Shown here in pieces: positions 46,164 to 58,350 of a DNA stretch of 64,000 nt (positions are counted from its first letter, which is position 1; the number at the start of each line of letters is the position of its first letter). The notes under the pieces were generated by a model that saw nothing but the letters and a program-made list of their open reading frames with translations, made no database searches and was not told the origin of the DNA. A program made the translations under genes and the position numbers. Source of the DNA: Sepiola atlantica (lineage: Eukaryota > Mollusca > Cephalopoda > Sepiida > Sepiolidae); NCBI GenBank assembly GCA_963556195.1, contig OY744521.1:129752788-129816787 (forward strand), in the 5' to 3' direction.

Positions 46164-46298
46164 GACTTTTATAAAATAAAGAGAAAAAAACAACATATTT
46201 GAAATAAAGACAGCGTTATGGTATATATACAATGGAGGATGTGTTTTAGAGACTGATCACGTCTAATCCTAAGCAGTAGTGAGACGGAAAATCTAGCT

Positions 46299-46300
<2 letters not shown>

Positions 46301-46388
<88 letters not shown>
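46301..46388. repeat. (CA)n-(TA)n microsatellite
   Basis: CA run at 46301-46346, then TA to the start of the 5S-like segment. Confidence 0.95.
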
Positions 46389-46389
<1 letters not shown>

Positions 46390-46460
46390 GGCACAATCAC
46401 GTTGACACACCGGTTCCCGTTACATCACCGAAGTTAAGCGGGAATACCAGGTGCTGTATG
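46386..46460 (+). pseudogene. 5S rRNA-derived sequence with internal deletion
   Basis: TACGGC, CACGTTGACACACCGGTTC and CATCACCGAAGTTAAGC correspond to the first half of metazoan 5S rRNA, including the start of the internal control region. It then jumps to GGGAATACCAGGTGCTGTA, the 3' end of 5S. About 35-40 nt in the middle (the loop E/helix IV region and the pol III C box) are missing. It is therefore a 5S pseudogene or the head of a 5S-derived SINE. The GC-richer sequence to about 46610 may be its body. Confidence 0.8.
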
Positions 46461-46607
46461 TGCTCTCTGCTTATCTCGGCATTGTTTCCAGTCGTCTTGT
46501 ATTACTACTTGCCATTGGAATCAAGCAAGAGAGCGGTTGTCGGAGGATTGCGCAACCTTTGCAATTACAATGGCGGTGCACTCATACGTCGAAATCGACG
46601 GGAGAGT

Positions 46608-46611
<4 letters not shown>

Positions 46612-46672
<61 letters not shown>
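46612..46672. repeat. (TA)n microsatellite
   Basis: A TA run closing the 5S-like segment and its downstream body. Confidence 0.95.
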
Positions 46673-46676
<4 letters not shown>

Positions 46677-46990
46677 TATATAAACATTTAAACAGTATAC
46701 ACCAATTAATTCATGTTCTGTGCTTAAGCACACATCGCGGGACTGAATGGTTATGAAAACAAAGATAAAATTGTCCGAAATGAAATCAGAAATATTACTC
46801 TGAGTAGCAGCAACCGACAACATCGTTCTTCTGAAGATTATAGCTGTGGTGTTAAGAGTTGGAGACTTTTAAGCGTGTCAACCTATTCACCAACATCGAC
46901 ATAGACAAATCAAAGTCGCCCCTCCCCCTATGATATTCTAAAACTTACACATTAGAGAACTACAGACTTCATCAACATACATGCTAAACA
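46673..46990. other. Spacer
   Basis: No feature recognised. Confidence 0.4.
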
Positions 46991-46992
46991 AA

Positions 46993-47235
46993 ATATATGT
47001 CCGTACATACATGTGATGACACATCCGCAAACAAGCACATAAATTTATCACCGCTGACAAATCCAACATACATATAACGGCAAAACATGGCATGGCTTAC
47101 TAGTTACAGCACAAACAGAACATATATTCGTACATATAAGTGATGACCCACCCGCAATTAAGCACATACATTCATCACCACTTAGTATTCTCATATACAT
47201 ATGCGCGTCGAAACATGACATAGTTAAAACCACAC
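46993..47235. repeat. Two imperfect tandem units of about 120 bp
   Basis: ATATGTCCGTACATACATGTG...ACACATCCGCAAACAAGCAC recurs about 120 bp later as ATATTCGTACATATAAGTG...CCACCCGCAATTAAGCAC. TTATCACC/TTCATCACC and AACATGGCAT/AACATGACAT also keep the same spacing. Confidence 0.7.
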
Positions 47236-47509
47236 CTCAAAATAAAATTAAAAAAAAACTTGTCACCGTATACTTAATATCACTTACACATACAAGTTAC
47301 AGGGAAGATTATCTACTGTCGCACCCACACATACGGACACACTTGCACTGACAATTATACACATATATTAATGTATCAATTCTAAATACTCTAATATCCT
47401 TGTTCTATCAGATCAGGCTGTCTGAAGATACTGGCTTGTTGACCAAAAATGCACTAAACATTGATGTTATTGATTTTTTCGTTCCCTTAGCCAAACCCAA
47501 TCATGTTCT

Positions 47510-47850
47510 GCAAAGCAAAAAAACAAAAACAAAAACAACATTTTTCGTATACAAAACAACCAAACAAAACACAATGAATAAATATTTGAAGATATACAAA
47601 ACTTGAAGCATAAAAACCTTTACCAAAATGACTGGATTCGGCATTAAATAACCCGACAACAGTTGATATGCTGTAAAACAAAACAACTAAACTAAACATC
47701 ATGAATAAATATTTCAAAATGTAAAGAAGTTGAAGCATGACAACTTTTACCCAAATGACTGGATTCGGCATTAAATAACCCGAAAAGGGTTGATATGTCG
47801 TAAAACAAAACAACCAAACAAAACCAAACCAAACCAAACCAAACCCTGGA
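47510..47850. repeat. Tandem repeat, period about 122 bp
   Basis: The unit contains AAAACAAAACAAC, ATGAATAAATATTT, TGAAGCAT, CAAAATGACTGGATTCGGCA and TTAAATAACCCGA. It starts near 47553, 47675 and 47797 (last one partial), ending in an (AACCA)n-like stretch at 47818-47846. The Phe-rich 125-codon minus-strand frame is a reading of the repeat. Confidence 0.8.
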
Positions 47851-48399
47851 TAAGATAATAACAAGCAGTCCTTAAAAATACGACAAGCATTTTTCTTTTC
47901 CTATCTCAAATTGTTTTACTTCACAGCAGACGATGCAATTATCTAAATCATCTACTCACTCTATTATATTTATCCATTAATTGTAATTAACTGAGGTTTG
48001 ATTATTTTAATTTATATTAAAACTATTTCATTAGGGATTTCAACTGGTGTCTATTAAACCTATTAAATTTATACTTATTATTAAGCTAATCTGATCGGAG
48101 CAGGAAATTAGTTGTCAAGATTCACATTTCAAATAATAATAAAATCATACATACCAATGACAACACCTACGCAAATAAATTCTGTAAAAATAAAATATGA
48201 CAATTACGCACATGAAACAGTACATGACATAATTACGAAAAATATGCATGTAAGTTAACGTAATTACTAGACAAACCACATAGCACATTAAAACAACATT
48301 GAAAATTCCAACAATTCTAAAAATGATTTATTAACCCTTGCATTCGTATATTATAGTGGAAGCGAAACGGATTCTATTAAAGATAATATTATTACAGAG
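47851..48399. other. AT-rich spacer
   Basis: No feature recognised. Confidence 0.4.
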
Positions 48400-48829
48400 A
48401 AAAATGCGGACGCATGTAAATAAATATTCTTAAATTACTAAAACTAGAAAAGTAAAAAACAAGTCATTACACATGGAAAAGTAAAGGACAATAAAACTTC
48501 TTAAACCTACTTAAAATATTGCAGTTAAAGTCTGAATTTAGAAAACAATACATATAAAACTAAAAATAAACAATTAACTTATAATTATTTTTATTTTTAA
48601 GACTTCTTAAAATTTTGCAGCTAAAGCCTAAGTTGGGAAACAAAAATAGATTATAAAACTTAATCTATTTTTGTTTCCCAATTTAGGCTTTAGCTGCAAT
48701 ATTTTAAGAAGTCTTAAGAATAAGTTTTATTGGCCTTTAATCTTCCAGGTGTAATAACTTGTTCTTTACTTTGTTCTAGGTTTATTAATTTAAGAATATT
48801 TCTTTACATGCGTCCGCATTTTTCATGCA
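48400..48829. repeat. Large foldback with duplicated inner arm
   Basis: An arm of about 155 bp (48400-48555; AAAATGCGGACGCATGTAAA through ATATTGCAGTTAAAGTCTGA) is the inverse of 48661-48829. The inner 57 bp of the arm is present again in direct orientation at 48597-48653. It pairs almost perfectly with 48661-48717 around a 7-nt loop. The result is a strong hairpin nested in a larger, more divergent inverted repeat. Confidence 0.9.
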
Positions 48830-50284
48830 ATCCACTTTTTTACCAGGCATTGCAATAATATTAAACATAATTATCAACAAATAAGTTAAAATATTGGAGA
48901 AATAAGTTCACTCAAGTGACTCATTCCCTCCCATTATATAGGCTGCCCAATTCATCAAACAATTTTTTATTTTAAAAAGTTATTTTTTATTGAATACTAT
49001 TTGAAATATAAAAATATTGTTAATGGAAATGCTTCAAATCCAGATAAAACAAAACAATTCAGCTTTACCACCAAACTATCCAATTGCTAAGAAAAGGGTG
49101 TCCAGTTGAGTATGAAAATATTTATTGCCTATTTTTATGAGTCTTATTTAAACTGACCCAAATTATCACGTTCAATGTTTAAAGATCGGTTATAATGTAG
49201 TGTGTAATCATAGACCCCACAAGTAAAATGACGTTGAAACATTACCCTGATATTTTAGGATTAGATGATTAGTATCCCATGTGCCAACGTAAAAGATGAT
49301 GAAATGATTATGTGCGTGGATTGGACAAAGAAATTAAATCTCCTTTTCTTATTTTCTGTAATGAAAGAAGAACTAATTAGAGTAAGTATATGGACGGAGT
49401 AAATAACCATTAGTTTAAAATAGTCATTTAAAAACCTGGAAAAATACGTTACGATGTTTGGATTATCTTCGCCATGTTGTTCGAATGGATTATGTTTGTT
49501 CGTTTCTAAACTATATCTGTATATCGCAATCAGTGGTGGCTCGTGTATAGGAACTGTAGAACTGTAGCAATTCCAGTTTTTCCTGCTCAATATTATCGAT
49601 TAATAAAAAATAATACGTTTGTTTTTCTTTAATTCTTTCTTTTTACGTGTACATTACATAGTCCTTAAGTTAAATGTCGGTATGCATTCACAAATTTATG
49701 TAAAAAAGCTATGTATGGAGCTGTGAGATTCACATTTGTATCTATTTTCTGTTTGCTTCTTGTGCGTATGCGTGAGTCAGGCCAGCATCACAAAGGCAGG
49801 GTAGAACTGTCGCTCCCCACAGCGACGAATCTCCCACTTTTGGTATGCTGGTGGAATGCAGTGTTTGCTTTGGACTCTGCGTGCGTTGTGTTTATATACC
49901 GTCTATGATATTCTTGAATGTGATAAAGTGTAGAATTCAGGACCGTATCATGCTAATAATGTCCACTTTGTGGGTAAATCAAGACGAAAACTGGGAACAT
50001 TGAGTGCTTATATGTTTACCATTGAATAACATTATTAGTTGACGAAAAATCACAAAGTTTAGCCGTATATTAAATAAAGACGAATAGTTAAAGTCCTTGT
50101 AAAACAAAATACATTTTTTGACACTATCCTTCGCGCAAAACATGCTTGAGAGTAATGCAATAACCAATTTTAGTTTTAATCATTTACGTGACTAAAATAG
50201 GATTTAACTATAACGTTTTAGTTAAAAAATGTTTGAACAATAAAATAATGTTTCGAATTTTTTTAAGATGAGAATTGATAATTT
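48830..50284. other. Spacer, nothing recognised
   Basis: Non-coding DNA. The frames 49261-49590 (-) and 49711-49908 (+) have no domain I recognise. Confidence 0.4.
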
Positions 50285-50834
50285 GTATTATTCGGACTAC
50301 TATTCCGTAATTGCTTATTATTTTCACAACGTTTCAACCGATGTAACCCTCGGCTTTCTTTATGTGCATATTATCAAACTTGGGAATCTTTATGTCGAAC
50401 TCAGGAACCTATATGGAATTTCAAACTGAACTTTTTACTTAATCTACGAGGGAAGATTGTTCTCGTTCTGCCACCCATAACTGAGTAGAAGTGTCAATTC
50501 TAAACTATTATCGCCTGAAGTACGGATTGAACCTTCAACCGTATAAAGACCTGTATTAACAATCAGTTCTAAGGGAGTATCTTCTAAGGGTTAAAGGTTC
50601 AATTCTTTCTAATAACTAATAATAATAATAACTAATAATAACGTAATAATTAATTAATTAGTACTTCTACCGGGTCAGGGCTGACAGAACAGGAACACTC
50701 AACTCCTGTGGATGAAATAAAGGGTTTAATTACAAATTCCGTCCAGTTTCCCAAGTTTTAATCTTGTGTTTCGGCCAAAACTTTGTGAAAATAAAAACAA
50801 GACGAGAATAATAGTCCGAATACTCCGAATAATC
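50285..50834. mobile_element. Non-autonomous TIR element, copy 3
   Basis: Left GTATTATTCGGACTACTATT; right end, in reverse complement, TATTCGGACTATTATTCTCG. Similarity between ends runs about 60 bp inward to TTTTCACAA(C/A)GTTT. The interior shares GGAATTTCAAACTGAAC, TTACTTAATCTACG and GGATTGAACCTTCAACC with copies 1 and 2. (AATAATAACT)n-like stuttering lies at 50610-50650. Confidence 0.65.
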
Positions 50835-50926
50835 AAAAAATTAAATCATTTTTTTTAATTTGTAATATTTTTTAATGAATAACAAGTAAAATCGGTAAAT
50901 TTGTAAATTTGTAAATTGATATATTA

Positions 50927-51330
50927 ATTCTACTTTTTTATGCAATTGCGTGTGAACACTCTAAAAAACTTCGCGAAAATAAGGGACAAAATTAGGACAA
51001 TTAACTCAATGTTTTTACCACTAACTCTAAGTCCGAATAGCAAGGTCGTAAAACCTCACTAAAAAGTTGAAACCCCACTAAAAACGCACAGAATTTATTT
51101 CTCACAAGCAAAAAAGGTTAACTGACCTTATAAATGTCCAGAAATGAGTTATCATTTTACGTGAACTTTATATGTGAAACTGATCCCTCACTCTAAATTA
51201 TAAATTGATAGCTTTATTTTCTTGATAATATTTTTAGAGTGTTCACACGTAATCGCTTATAGAAAGTAGAATCTTACTTTGGGGAGGTGGCGGAGGGTGT
51301 TAATCTACACTAATACTGTAATAATCGAAT
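50927..51330. mobile_element. Repeat with inverted ATTCTACTTT ends
   Basis: 50927-50970 (ATTCTACTTTTTTATGCAAT, TGCGTGTGAACACTCTAAAA) is mirrored at 51235-51272. The interior and the outer right flank (CACCCTCCGCC on the minus strand) match 309-550 in reverse orientation. Because similarity extends past the right mirrored end, the true element ends are uncertain. Confidence 0.6.
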
Positions 51331-51640
51331 TTTGAAACAAACGTCTTAAAAAACAAAAACAAGCAAATATTGTTATTGTTTGATTTGTAAACATAAAATG
51401 TGAAACACATCAAAGGAAATAAATTGAAATAATTCATATCTCTTTTTTTTATCTCGTCTCATATTCGGAGTAGAATTTGTTAAAAAAAATCAGTTTTATG
51501 TATAAATTATGTATAATTTTTTTATATGCTTGCTTTCTTTTTATACAATATTAAAACGATGGATAACACATTTTTGAAGCAGCACCCACACTAATCTTAA
51601 CCTTTGATCGTAATGCAATGAATTAGGAATAGAATAATAC
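51331..51640. other. AT-rich spacer
   Basis: No feature recognised. Confidence 0.4.
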
Positions 51641-51659
51641 TATTCTGTTATTCGTTAAT

Positions 51660-52330
51660 TTACCGGTGATTATTTTTTTAATTGTTTTCATATAGGAATC
51701 AAATTATCACCAACAAATTCTTCTATCATTCTTTCTTGTTGATATTTTTGGATTCGTTTTCACTATTCAATTCCTCCTGTATGTTTCTATAATTTAAGCT
51801 AAAATAAAATACAGTGTTCCCTTAAAATAAAAAAAAGTTAAATTAATTTGAACATGATCGGAAGCGTTAGTGAATTTTCTTTTTCATAACATTTTACCTT
51901 GCATTTTTTAAACTACAAACTTTTGTAGAATGGAACCAACACCATTAGATTTCCTCGTGCAATTTACTATCTTTTAAGTTTAATGAATTATATTTTTCTT
52001 TAAAATAAGGACACCACTTTGAATTAAAGCTGATTGGGAGCGTAAATGACATGGATTTTCATGACATTTTACCTTGCATCTTTTTTACTACTAATTTCCG
52101 AAGAATGCGACCAACACCATTAGATTCCTCATGAATTTTTCCATCATCTTCTCTCATATGAGATAAAGAAAATATAAATTGGTTTTGAAATATAACAAAA
52201 AATTAAGTTTAAGCTGATCAGGTCTGTTAATCTCTTTTTTTTGGTCCTTACATATTTTAATGTATCTTTATTCGACTGGACCAAATTTCAATATTTTTAT
52301 GTCAAATGTAACTTTCATGGAGTCTTACAA
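51660..52330. repeat. Imperfect tandem repeats, about 175 bp
   Basis: CATTTTACCTTGCAT, ACCAACACCATTAGATT(T)CCTC and TTAAGTTTAA-type words recur at about 51890/51940 and 52065/52110. Decayed units lie before (CACCAACAAATTCTTC at 51710) and after (52210-52300; GCTGATCAGG versus GCTGATTGGGAGCG). It has a minisatellite-like character and is non-coding. Confidence 0.6.
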
Positions 52331-52976
52331 AGTGCAAAAAAAACGAATCAAATTAAATTCAGAACTGAATTAGCGACAAAGCTTTGAACGTGCCGCGAGT
52401 AAACGAAATGAGACCTCAAGAATATGATCCACCTACTGTCGTAGGCGTATGCTATTCTATGTATTCATAGGAATTTACAATCGGCTTTTATTTATTTATC
52501 TATTTGCTCTATTATTTAATATAATCTTGTTTAATCTACTTACTATATTCTACACCGTGCAACCATGTATGCGGACTTTATATTTAAAATAAACTATGAG
52601 CTTATTTGCTTAATACTTAATTTAATATTAATTACACTCAGTAAATCAATTATAATAATATTAGTTGCATACTTGGCTGGTGAGGTTCTTATTGTTATGT
52701 TAAACGAGATAGTATGTTTATTAAGATTACATTATAGATTTTTATGGCAAATTTTCATGTTTGTTATATTTATCCAGAGTGAACTGTCTCGAAATGTATA
52801 CAACTAATCTCTATTTCATCTCTTTGATATCGCAGTTTATCTCTATCAGGGAACGTAATAATGGCTACTTTTTCATCAAAACAAAGAAAACATGTTGGGT
52901 TGTGTAGAGTGAGAGTTGAAGTTTTCTTTAGGACGCTCTATTTAGGTACAGGTACCCGATTGTTTTCCTTCAGAAG

Positions 52977-53047
<71 letters not shown>

Positions 53048-53172
53048 AATTTCTTTTTAATCGTTTTCTCTCGTTTTTTTATATTTGTTTAATCTCATTC
53101 GACCCTCCAAAAAATGTCCCAAACGTCCGTATTCCTCGCCGTTATCAAATTTTGTACCACGAAAAATTTATT

Positions 53173-53208
<36 letters not shown>

Positions 53209-53278
53209 TAATAAGGTGTCATCTTTCGTTTTCGAGTTATTGAAAGATATTTGATGGTTTCTGTATATTTTAACTTGC

Positions 53279-53320
<42 letters not shown>

Positions 53321-53999
53321 TATATATAGTTTAAGATTGGTCTAGAGAGATTTGCTAACCAAGTACTTCAGTGAACCCCTGATGTAAAAAGAAGAAGACA
53401 AGAAATGAACTGGAAGCAAACAACCTAGGCCTATTTAATCGCAACGAGAAGAAGCTCAAGGCACCCTGCGGATCTGGCTTCAGACCAAAAAACGATCGTT
53501 TACTTTGACTGCCTCACGCGTGGCAGTTTAAAACAATCGAACATACTAATATTTACACAACTTCATAATCGTACAACATATTTGAATACTAACATCTATG
53601 TTTAGCTAAAAACGAAACAACACATCCTTTCACGCCATGGACACACCACATATTTTGTATTCTAATTCGTTCGGAAAAAGAACAAAACATTCTTTTCACG
53701 TCATAGACGCACACAATATTTAAAAATATTGACTTCTTTTTTTCTTCAAATCAGTCATCTTGAGAAAGTCTTGAAGTATCTTAAATGACTAACTTTGATA
53801 TAAACACGGTTGTATTTTGTATTTTCATTGGCTTGATTGTGAGGGATGAGAAATATAAACTGATGAAGCCTATTCGAGAATATTTTCACATTTTGTTCAA
53901 GAAAATGTATTTTTTTCGAATGAGTAGAAACATTTATTTGTATTAAAGTGTTTTTGAATCAAATCCTAGAACATATCTTATATTATTATCATTATTGTT
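52331..53999. other. Spacer with three (TA)n tracts
   Basis: (TA)n at 52979-53045, 53177-53206 and 53283-53328. A two-unit direct repeat of about 73 bp (CTTTCACGCCATGGACACAC and TTTTCACGTCATAGACGCAC) lies at 53600-53740. 53390-53530 is GC-richer without a recognised domain. Confidence 0.45.
52979..53045. repeat. (TA)n microsatellite
   Basis: An uninterrupted TA run. Confidence 0.95.
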
Positions 54000-55437
54000 A
54001 CTTATTAGGGGTTCTCACATCAGTAATGGCTAACTGATAATACCTGGTGGTGTTTCCTAGAGTCTCTCCAGATTCCAGTACTTTCTACATCTCAAGATAA
54101 CCATTGCAAATGACTTTGCGACATCAAAAAGCTGATTACCATTGATTTCTCGCTGGCAACAACCATTGGTCTTTTCTGGAATTTGGGTGGAAATAATCCT
54201 CACCTAGGTCCCAGTATTCTCTGTACTTTTCCAGTGGAGGTCTGGTTTGTTCTCTCTCACCTCGTTCTTTCCAATCTTTTCTTGACCATTCACGACTATC
54301 TTATGTGGTATCAGCCAAGGCTGATGGCATCTTTTATTCTTTTATTGTGGGGGAGGGCACATTTCATAAGATATCTTGCAGTTTCTGTTGTCTCGGGTTC
54401 ACATGGTGTTCCTTCCATGCTTTTGTGTTAATTATGTTTCAATTTCCACGTAGTTTGTTAGTGTTCATAGTTTATGTCGGTTGGTTTTCGCATTCAACAA
54501 TGCTCCTTAAGATTTCAGCTGTTTTGATCATTGCCGTCAGTTGTATAGTCTCAATCTTCTCTTTGATTCCTATTTCTCAGTTTTATTTCTAGTTTTTCGA
54601 GACTGATCTTGATGCTCCTACGAGTATTGGTATTATATTGACTTTTTCATATTCCATATTCCTGTCAATTCTCTGGCATGTTCTCTATATTGGTTCGTTT
54701 TTCACTCTCTTTGATCTTTACTTTGTCGTCTGCGGAAAAACCTACAATTTTTCAATTTCTTTCCTTCTTGTCAACTGTTACGACGTCCGGTCTCCTTGCT
54801 TGGATGAGTTAATTTGTTTGTACCTCTATGCCCTTAAGGATTTTGTTATTTCCGTTTACCAGCACTGTATTTGGTTTGTGTCTATACTATTTGTCTGCGT
54901 GCTCAAAGTGCAGTCGTTAGCATAATTTCCCACTGTACCGCTTTCCTCACGCAGTCGTGTCTGTCCTGTTTTTGTTTTGCCTATATTATTTCGTTTCTAA
55001 GTGTTTTGTTGTTCTTCTCAAGTATTATTTTCCAATCTTTTCTTTCATTTCTGTAGATTTGATGGAGTTTGCTCCCAGAAATTAAAAATATTTATAGTTA
55101 TCATGTTCGCCAAGCGACCTCGTTCCCTGATGGTTTGGCAGTTCTCTGCCCTGCGATATCTCAGTTTTCCACTTTTCAACTCTAGCAATGCACACTTTTC
55201 CATTCCGAATTCCATTTGAATGTCCTGGCCGAAGATTCTGCTCGTGTTTATCAGCTTTTACAGTTCTTTTTAGTTTGTTTTGCAAAGAGGTTTAGCTTGT
55301 CTATATACATAAGGAGGTTTATTCTTTTTTCTGTGTCTGTAAACTTATATACAGCATCGTATTTCCTGACTATACAGTTGAGTAGCATAATGGCTATAGT
55401 AAACAGTAGTGGTTATAAAAAGTCTCCTTGGAAGATG
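54000..55437 (-). pseudogene. RLE-type (R2/NeSL-like) LINE, RT palm to 3' tail
   Basis: Minus-strand ORF remnant. From high to low: FQGDF (RT motif B region, 55435), INLLMYIDKLNLFAKQ (the Y-x-D-D box reads Y-I-D-K, 55290), RELPNHQGTRSLGEHDNYKY (55150), STEMKEKIGK, then ARRPDVVTVDKKERN and KIVGF (54800). The latter fits the R/K-P-D-x...(D/E) restriction-like endonuclease motif found at the C-terminus of R2-superfamily LINEs. KIKESEKRTN and IKTAEILRSIVE end the protein near 54500, followed by a 3' untranslated tail. Stops and frameshifts are frequent. The 3' tail recurs at 27133 and 27775. Plus-strand frames in this region are shadows. Confidence 0.8.
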
Positions 55438-56554
55438 TGTTATATTATGGGTGGGACCCCATATTTTTGGAAACGATTATATTAACTTTTGTGAATTATG
55501 AGTGGCGTCAGTTGAGACAATAAGTGCGGGTTAAGCTGACATACACTGAAGGGGATTGTTGTGTATGAATCATTTTGTCAAACCATAACAAAGTGACAAA
55601 TTCGGCACCGACACAAAAAGTCTCGGGTCGGAGAAGGTCAGATATGGAACGATTGTTGATTGTCGTAGGCAAGTGTCTGTTACGTCATTTGTTTTTCTCA
55701 AAAACTGGAGTTTTGGGACATGAAAATAGGGTCTAAAAGTCATGGTCTGGATCTCGAATGAGATCCGACATATATCCCCATGCATCTGTCGCACCCCACA
55801 ACGAAAGGTATGAATGAGACGAATAGAACGAGACGAATGGATTGAAACCCCTCCACAGCACAAGACAAATTAATAAAAGAATTGAATCTCTCTCTAAGAA
55901 AAACCTGTCTCCGAGTTTTGTCTCCTGCATGACAAAAAGTTAGAACAAAAGCGACCAGACCGATCACGGGCAGAGACGTGGTGAAGCCCACGGCACAGAC
56001 ATCGACGACGACCAGTTGACGAGGGGAGGCGATAAGGTAACTTTTTGTGTACAATGGGACATTTTCGGGTCCTAATTTGATAAAGAGAAAAAAAAATATC
56101 TGTGACAGTTAAAAAAAAGAAAAAGTGTACCATGCTTTAAAAGGAAAAATGTTTTAAAAAGAAAAGTATTAAAAAGAAAAAAATGTTTAAAAAGAACAGT
56201 GTTTAAAATAGTAATTTAAAATAAGTTGTTTTAAAAAAGTTTTTGATGTAATTTAAAGAATGAGCAGAAAAAAAGTATAAAGGTTATATACATTTATATG
56301 ATTACGAGAAAAAAGTTAAGAACGATTATGAAAGTGTAAAATGTTGAGACGTTGTTACAAACTGTTAATTATTCATGCATCTGTGAAAGATATTAAGAAC
56401 TTTAAATCGATTTTATGAGACGAGCCTTGGCCAGCGCTCCCGAAAAACTTTCGTATTATTCCGAAGGACTTTCGAGTTATTTCTAAACGTTCGTGTTTCG
56501 AGAAACGTTGATTAAACGACCTGTAACCCTATTGAAAAAAAGTATAATTTAACA
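55438..56554 (+). mobile_element. Solo LTR inserted in the LINE
   Basis: A 1117-bp block beginning TGTTATATTATGGG and ending ATTTAACA interrupts the LINE exactly between motif A and motif B coding sequence. It is flanked by GATG on both sides (55434-55437 and 56555-56558). TG...CA ends with a 4-5-bp duplication are typical of LTRs (Gypsy-type integrases often give 4-5 bp). An AATAAAAG signal lies near 55875, followed by CTGTCTCCGAGTTTTGTCTC, R/U5-like. No internal coding region was seen, so it is probably a solo LTR. Orientation is taken from the poly-A signal. Confidence 0.7.
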
Positions 56555-56558
56555 GATG

Positions 56559-56720
56559 CCTCTCTGTATGTTTATGTCAATCGGGTGTTGTCTTGCAGCT
56601 TTTAGTTCCCATTGCTTTCTTAATAATCTTATCGAATATCTTGTACATTTTTATGCATTCAAGATTCTGTCGTAAGCTTTCTTGTAGTCAATCCATGCCA
56701 TGACTATTTTCTTTTTCTCC
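56559..56720 (-). pseudogene. RLE-type LINE, RT motif A segment
   Basis: The minus strand gives MAWIDYKKAYDRILNA, the RT motif A block with its catalytic Asp. QHPIDINIQRGI follows, meeting the FQGDF of the downstream part across the LTR. This shows one LINE split by the insertion. Confidence 0.75.
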
Positions 56721-56734
56721 TTCCTTTTCTTTTT

Positions 56735-56871
<137 letters not shown>

Positions 56872-57671
56872 TGCGTAGGAAAACTCACGTGCTATAAGTG
56901 TAATGCATCTTAACATTTTTCGATCCAAAGATTCGATGTGATTCCAGAGAAATTACAAAATGGAATAAACAATATTAATTATTCGACAATTCAATTAAAT
57001 ATTTCCTGTATCGTATTGAAAAAAAATTATGTGTTGGCGATGAGAGTCATATAATTGTCAATTTCTTTCACTGCTGTGAAAGTGATAATAAATTATTAGT
57101 GTTGAATTTTTCGGGGCATGACTACAAAATATTCATTTTGTCATAGATTTTGTATTCTACTGAGTTATAATATTCATGTGTGTTTGTGTGTGTGTGGAAA
57201 AGACAAACGAAAAACAACTTAAATACAGGAATAAATCATAAAAAACGAGAGGTTTTACCGATTTCGTTCGGATCAACGAATGTATTCAGAAAAAGTGAAG
57301 ATTTTTAGTGTATTCGATAACAGTAAAAACAGACGAACACAAAACTGGATGTCATTGGAACGTGTTTCACTATTTGAAAAATGAAAGAATAATGAAAAAA
57401 GTGTGTCAAAGACGTTTAATGAGAAAGGAGAGGAGAAAGAAAGATGAGAAGAAAAACGAAAACAAACTAAAATATGGATGACATGTAGTAAACATGAATA
57501 GTTACTTTAACCAAAATTGCAGTTGCGTGATATATTGCATTGTATCAGTGTGGTTTTTGCCAGATGTTTGGTTAAGGAATAAGATCCGAGTATGAGTTTT
57601 ACGTTAGATGGTGATGCACGAAACGCTATAATACTTCTCTCATCACCATCCTGTTTTCACGGAACTTCATC

Positions 57672-57675
<4 letters not shown>
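56872..57675. other. Spacer, nothing recognised
   Basis: Non-coding sequence with a short GT run at 57179-57194. Confidence 0.4.

Positions 57676-57748
<73 letters not shown>
57676..57748. repeat. (TA)n microsatellite
   Basis: A TA run directly outside the left hammerhead-bearing arm. Confidence 0.95.
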
Positions 57749-57751
<3 letters not shown>

Positions 57752-57849
57752 ATTTTATGAAGGCTTACCAAAGCATTCCTTTCAGGAAACCAATGATCAC
57801 CATTAAAGATATTTTTACTTAAAAATATTATTTATTCAAATTAAATGTT

Positions 57850-57906
57850 TTTCCTACACGTGTTTCACTACCAAGCAGGTACTTGCTTGGCAGATCATCA
57901 GGGAAA
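57850..57906 (-). ncRNA. Hammerhead ribozyme candidate, minus strand
   Basis: Read on the minus strand: TTTCC (stem I 5' side), CTGATGA, a 10-bp stem II (CTGCCAAGCA/TGCTTGGTAG) with a short loop, GAAA, ACACGTGT spanning stem III and U16.1, then A as H17, and GGAAA closing stem I. All core nucleotides C-U-G-A-N-G-A and G-A-A-A and an N-U-H site (GUA) are in place. Stem III is a self-complementary 8-mer without a loop, which suits a dimeric rather than single hammerhead. Confidence 0.75.
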
Positions 57907-58350
57907 TTAAATGTCTGAAATAAGGGTTTCAACAGTAAAAACACGAAAGAACAACGATAAAAAAAGCAAGTCCTAGAAAATGTCTTAGAAAAGTAGCTCG
58001 TGCATTATTTCTGCCACCAAGCCAACAAGCAAATAATCAGTCCCAAATGCATTAAAAAAAACATATCCTCTACTTTACTTGAAAAGGCACTTACCATGGC
58101 TAGAAACGAATCCAACATTACAAACTTAGAGACTTCAAGAAGGACACCAATATCATACAATGATAAGTTATGGACTGGAAAGGATAGGGAAAACAATTAA
58201 AAAATATATATATATCGTTGTTCTTTCTTGTTTTTTTTAATTTTAACTTTTATTTTTATTTTTTTCCTCTTCTCTTTTTAAGTGACCTCAACTATTGCAA
58301 GGCCACATTGTGTATTGTCGGCAGTTGAAACCTTTATTCCAGACATTTAA

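Noticed and set aside
47487..47864. Phe-rich 125-codon frame
   Set aside because: It reads through a 122-bp tandem repeat and an AACCA-type stretch; its internal repetition follows the DNA period.
54183..55485. Series of plus-strand hydrophobic frames resembling membrane proteins
   Set aside because: Antisense to the RLE-type LINE, whose minus-strand motifs are specific.
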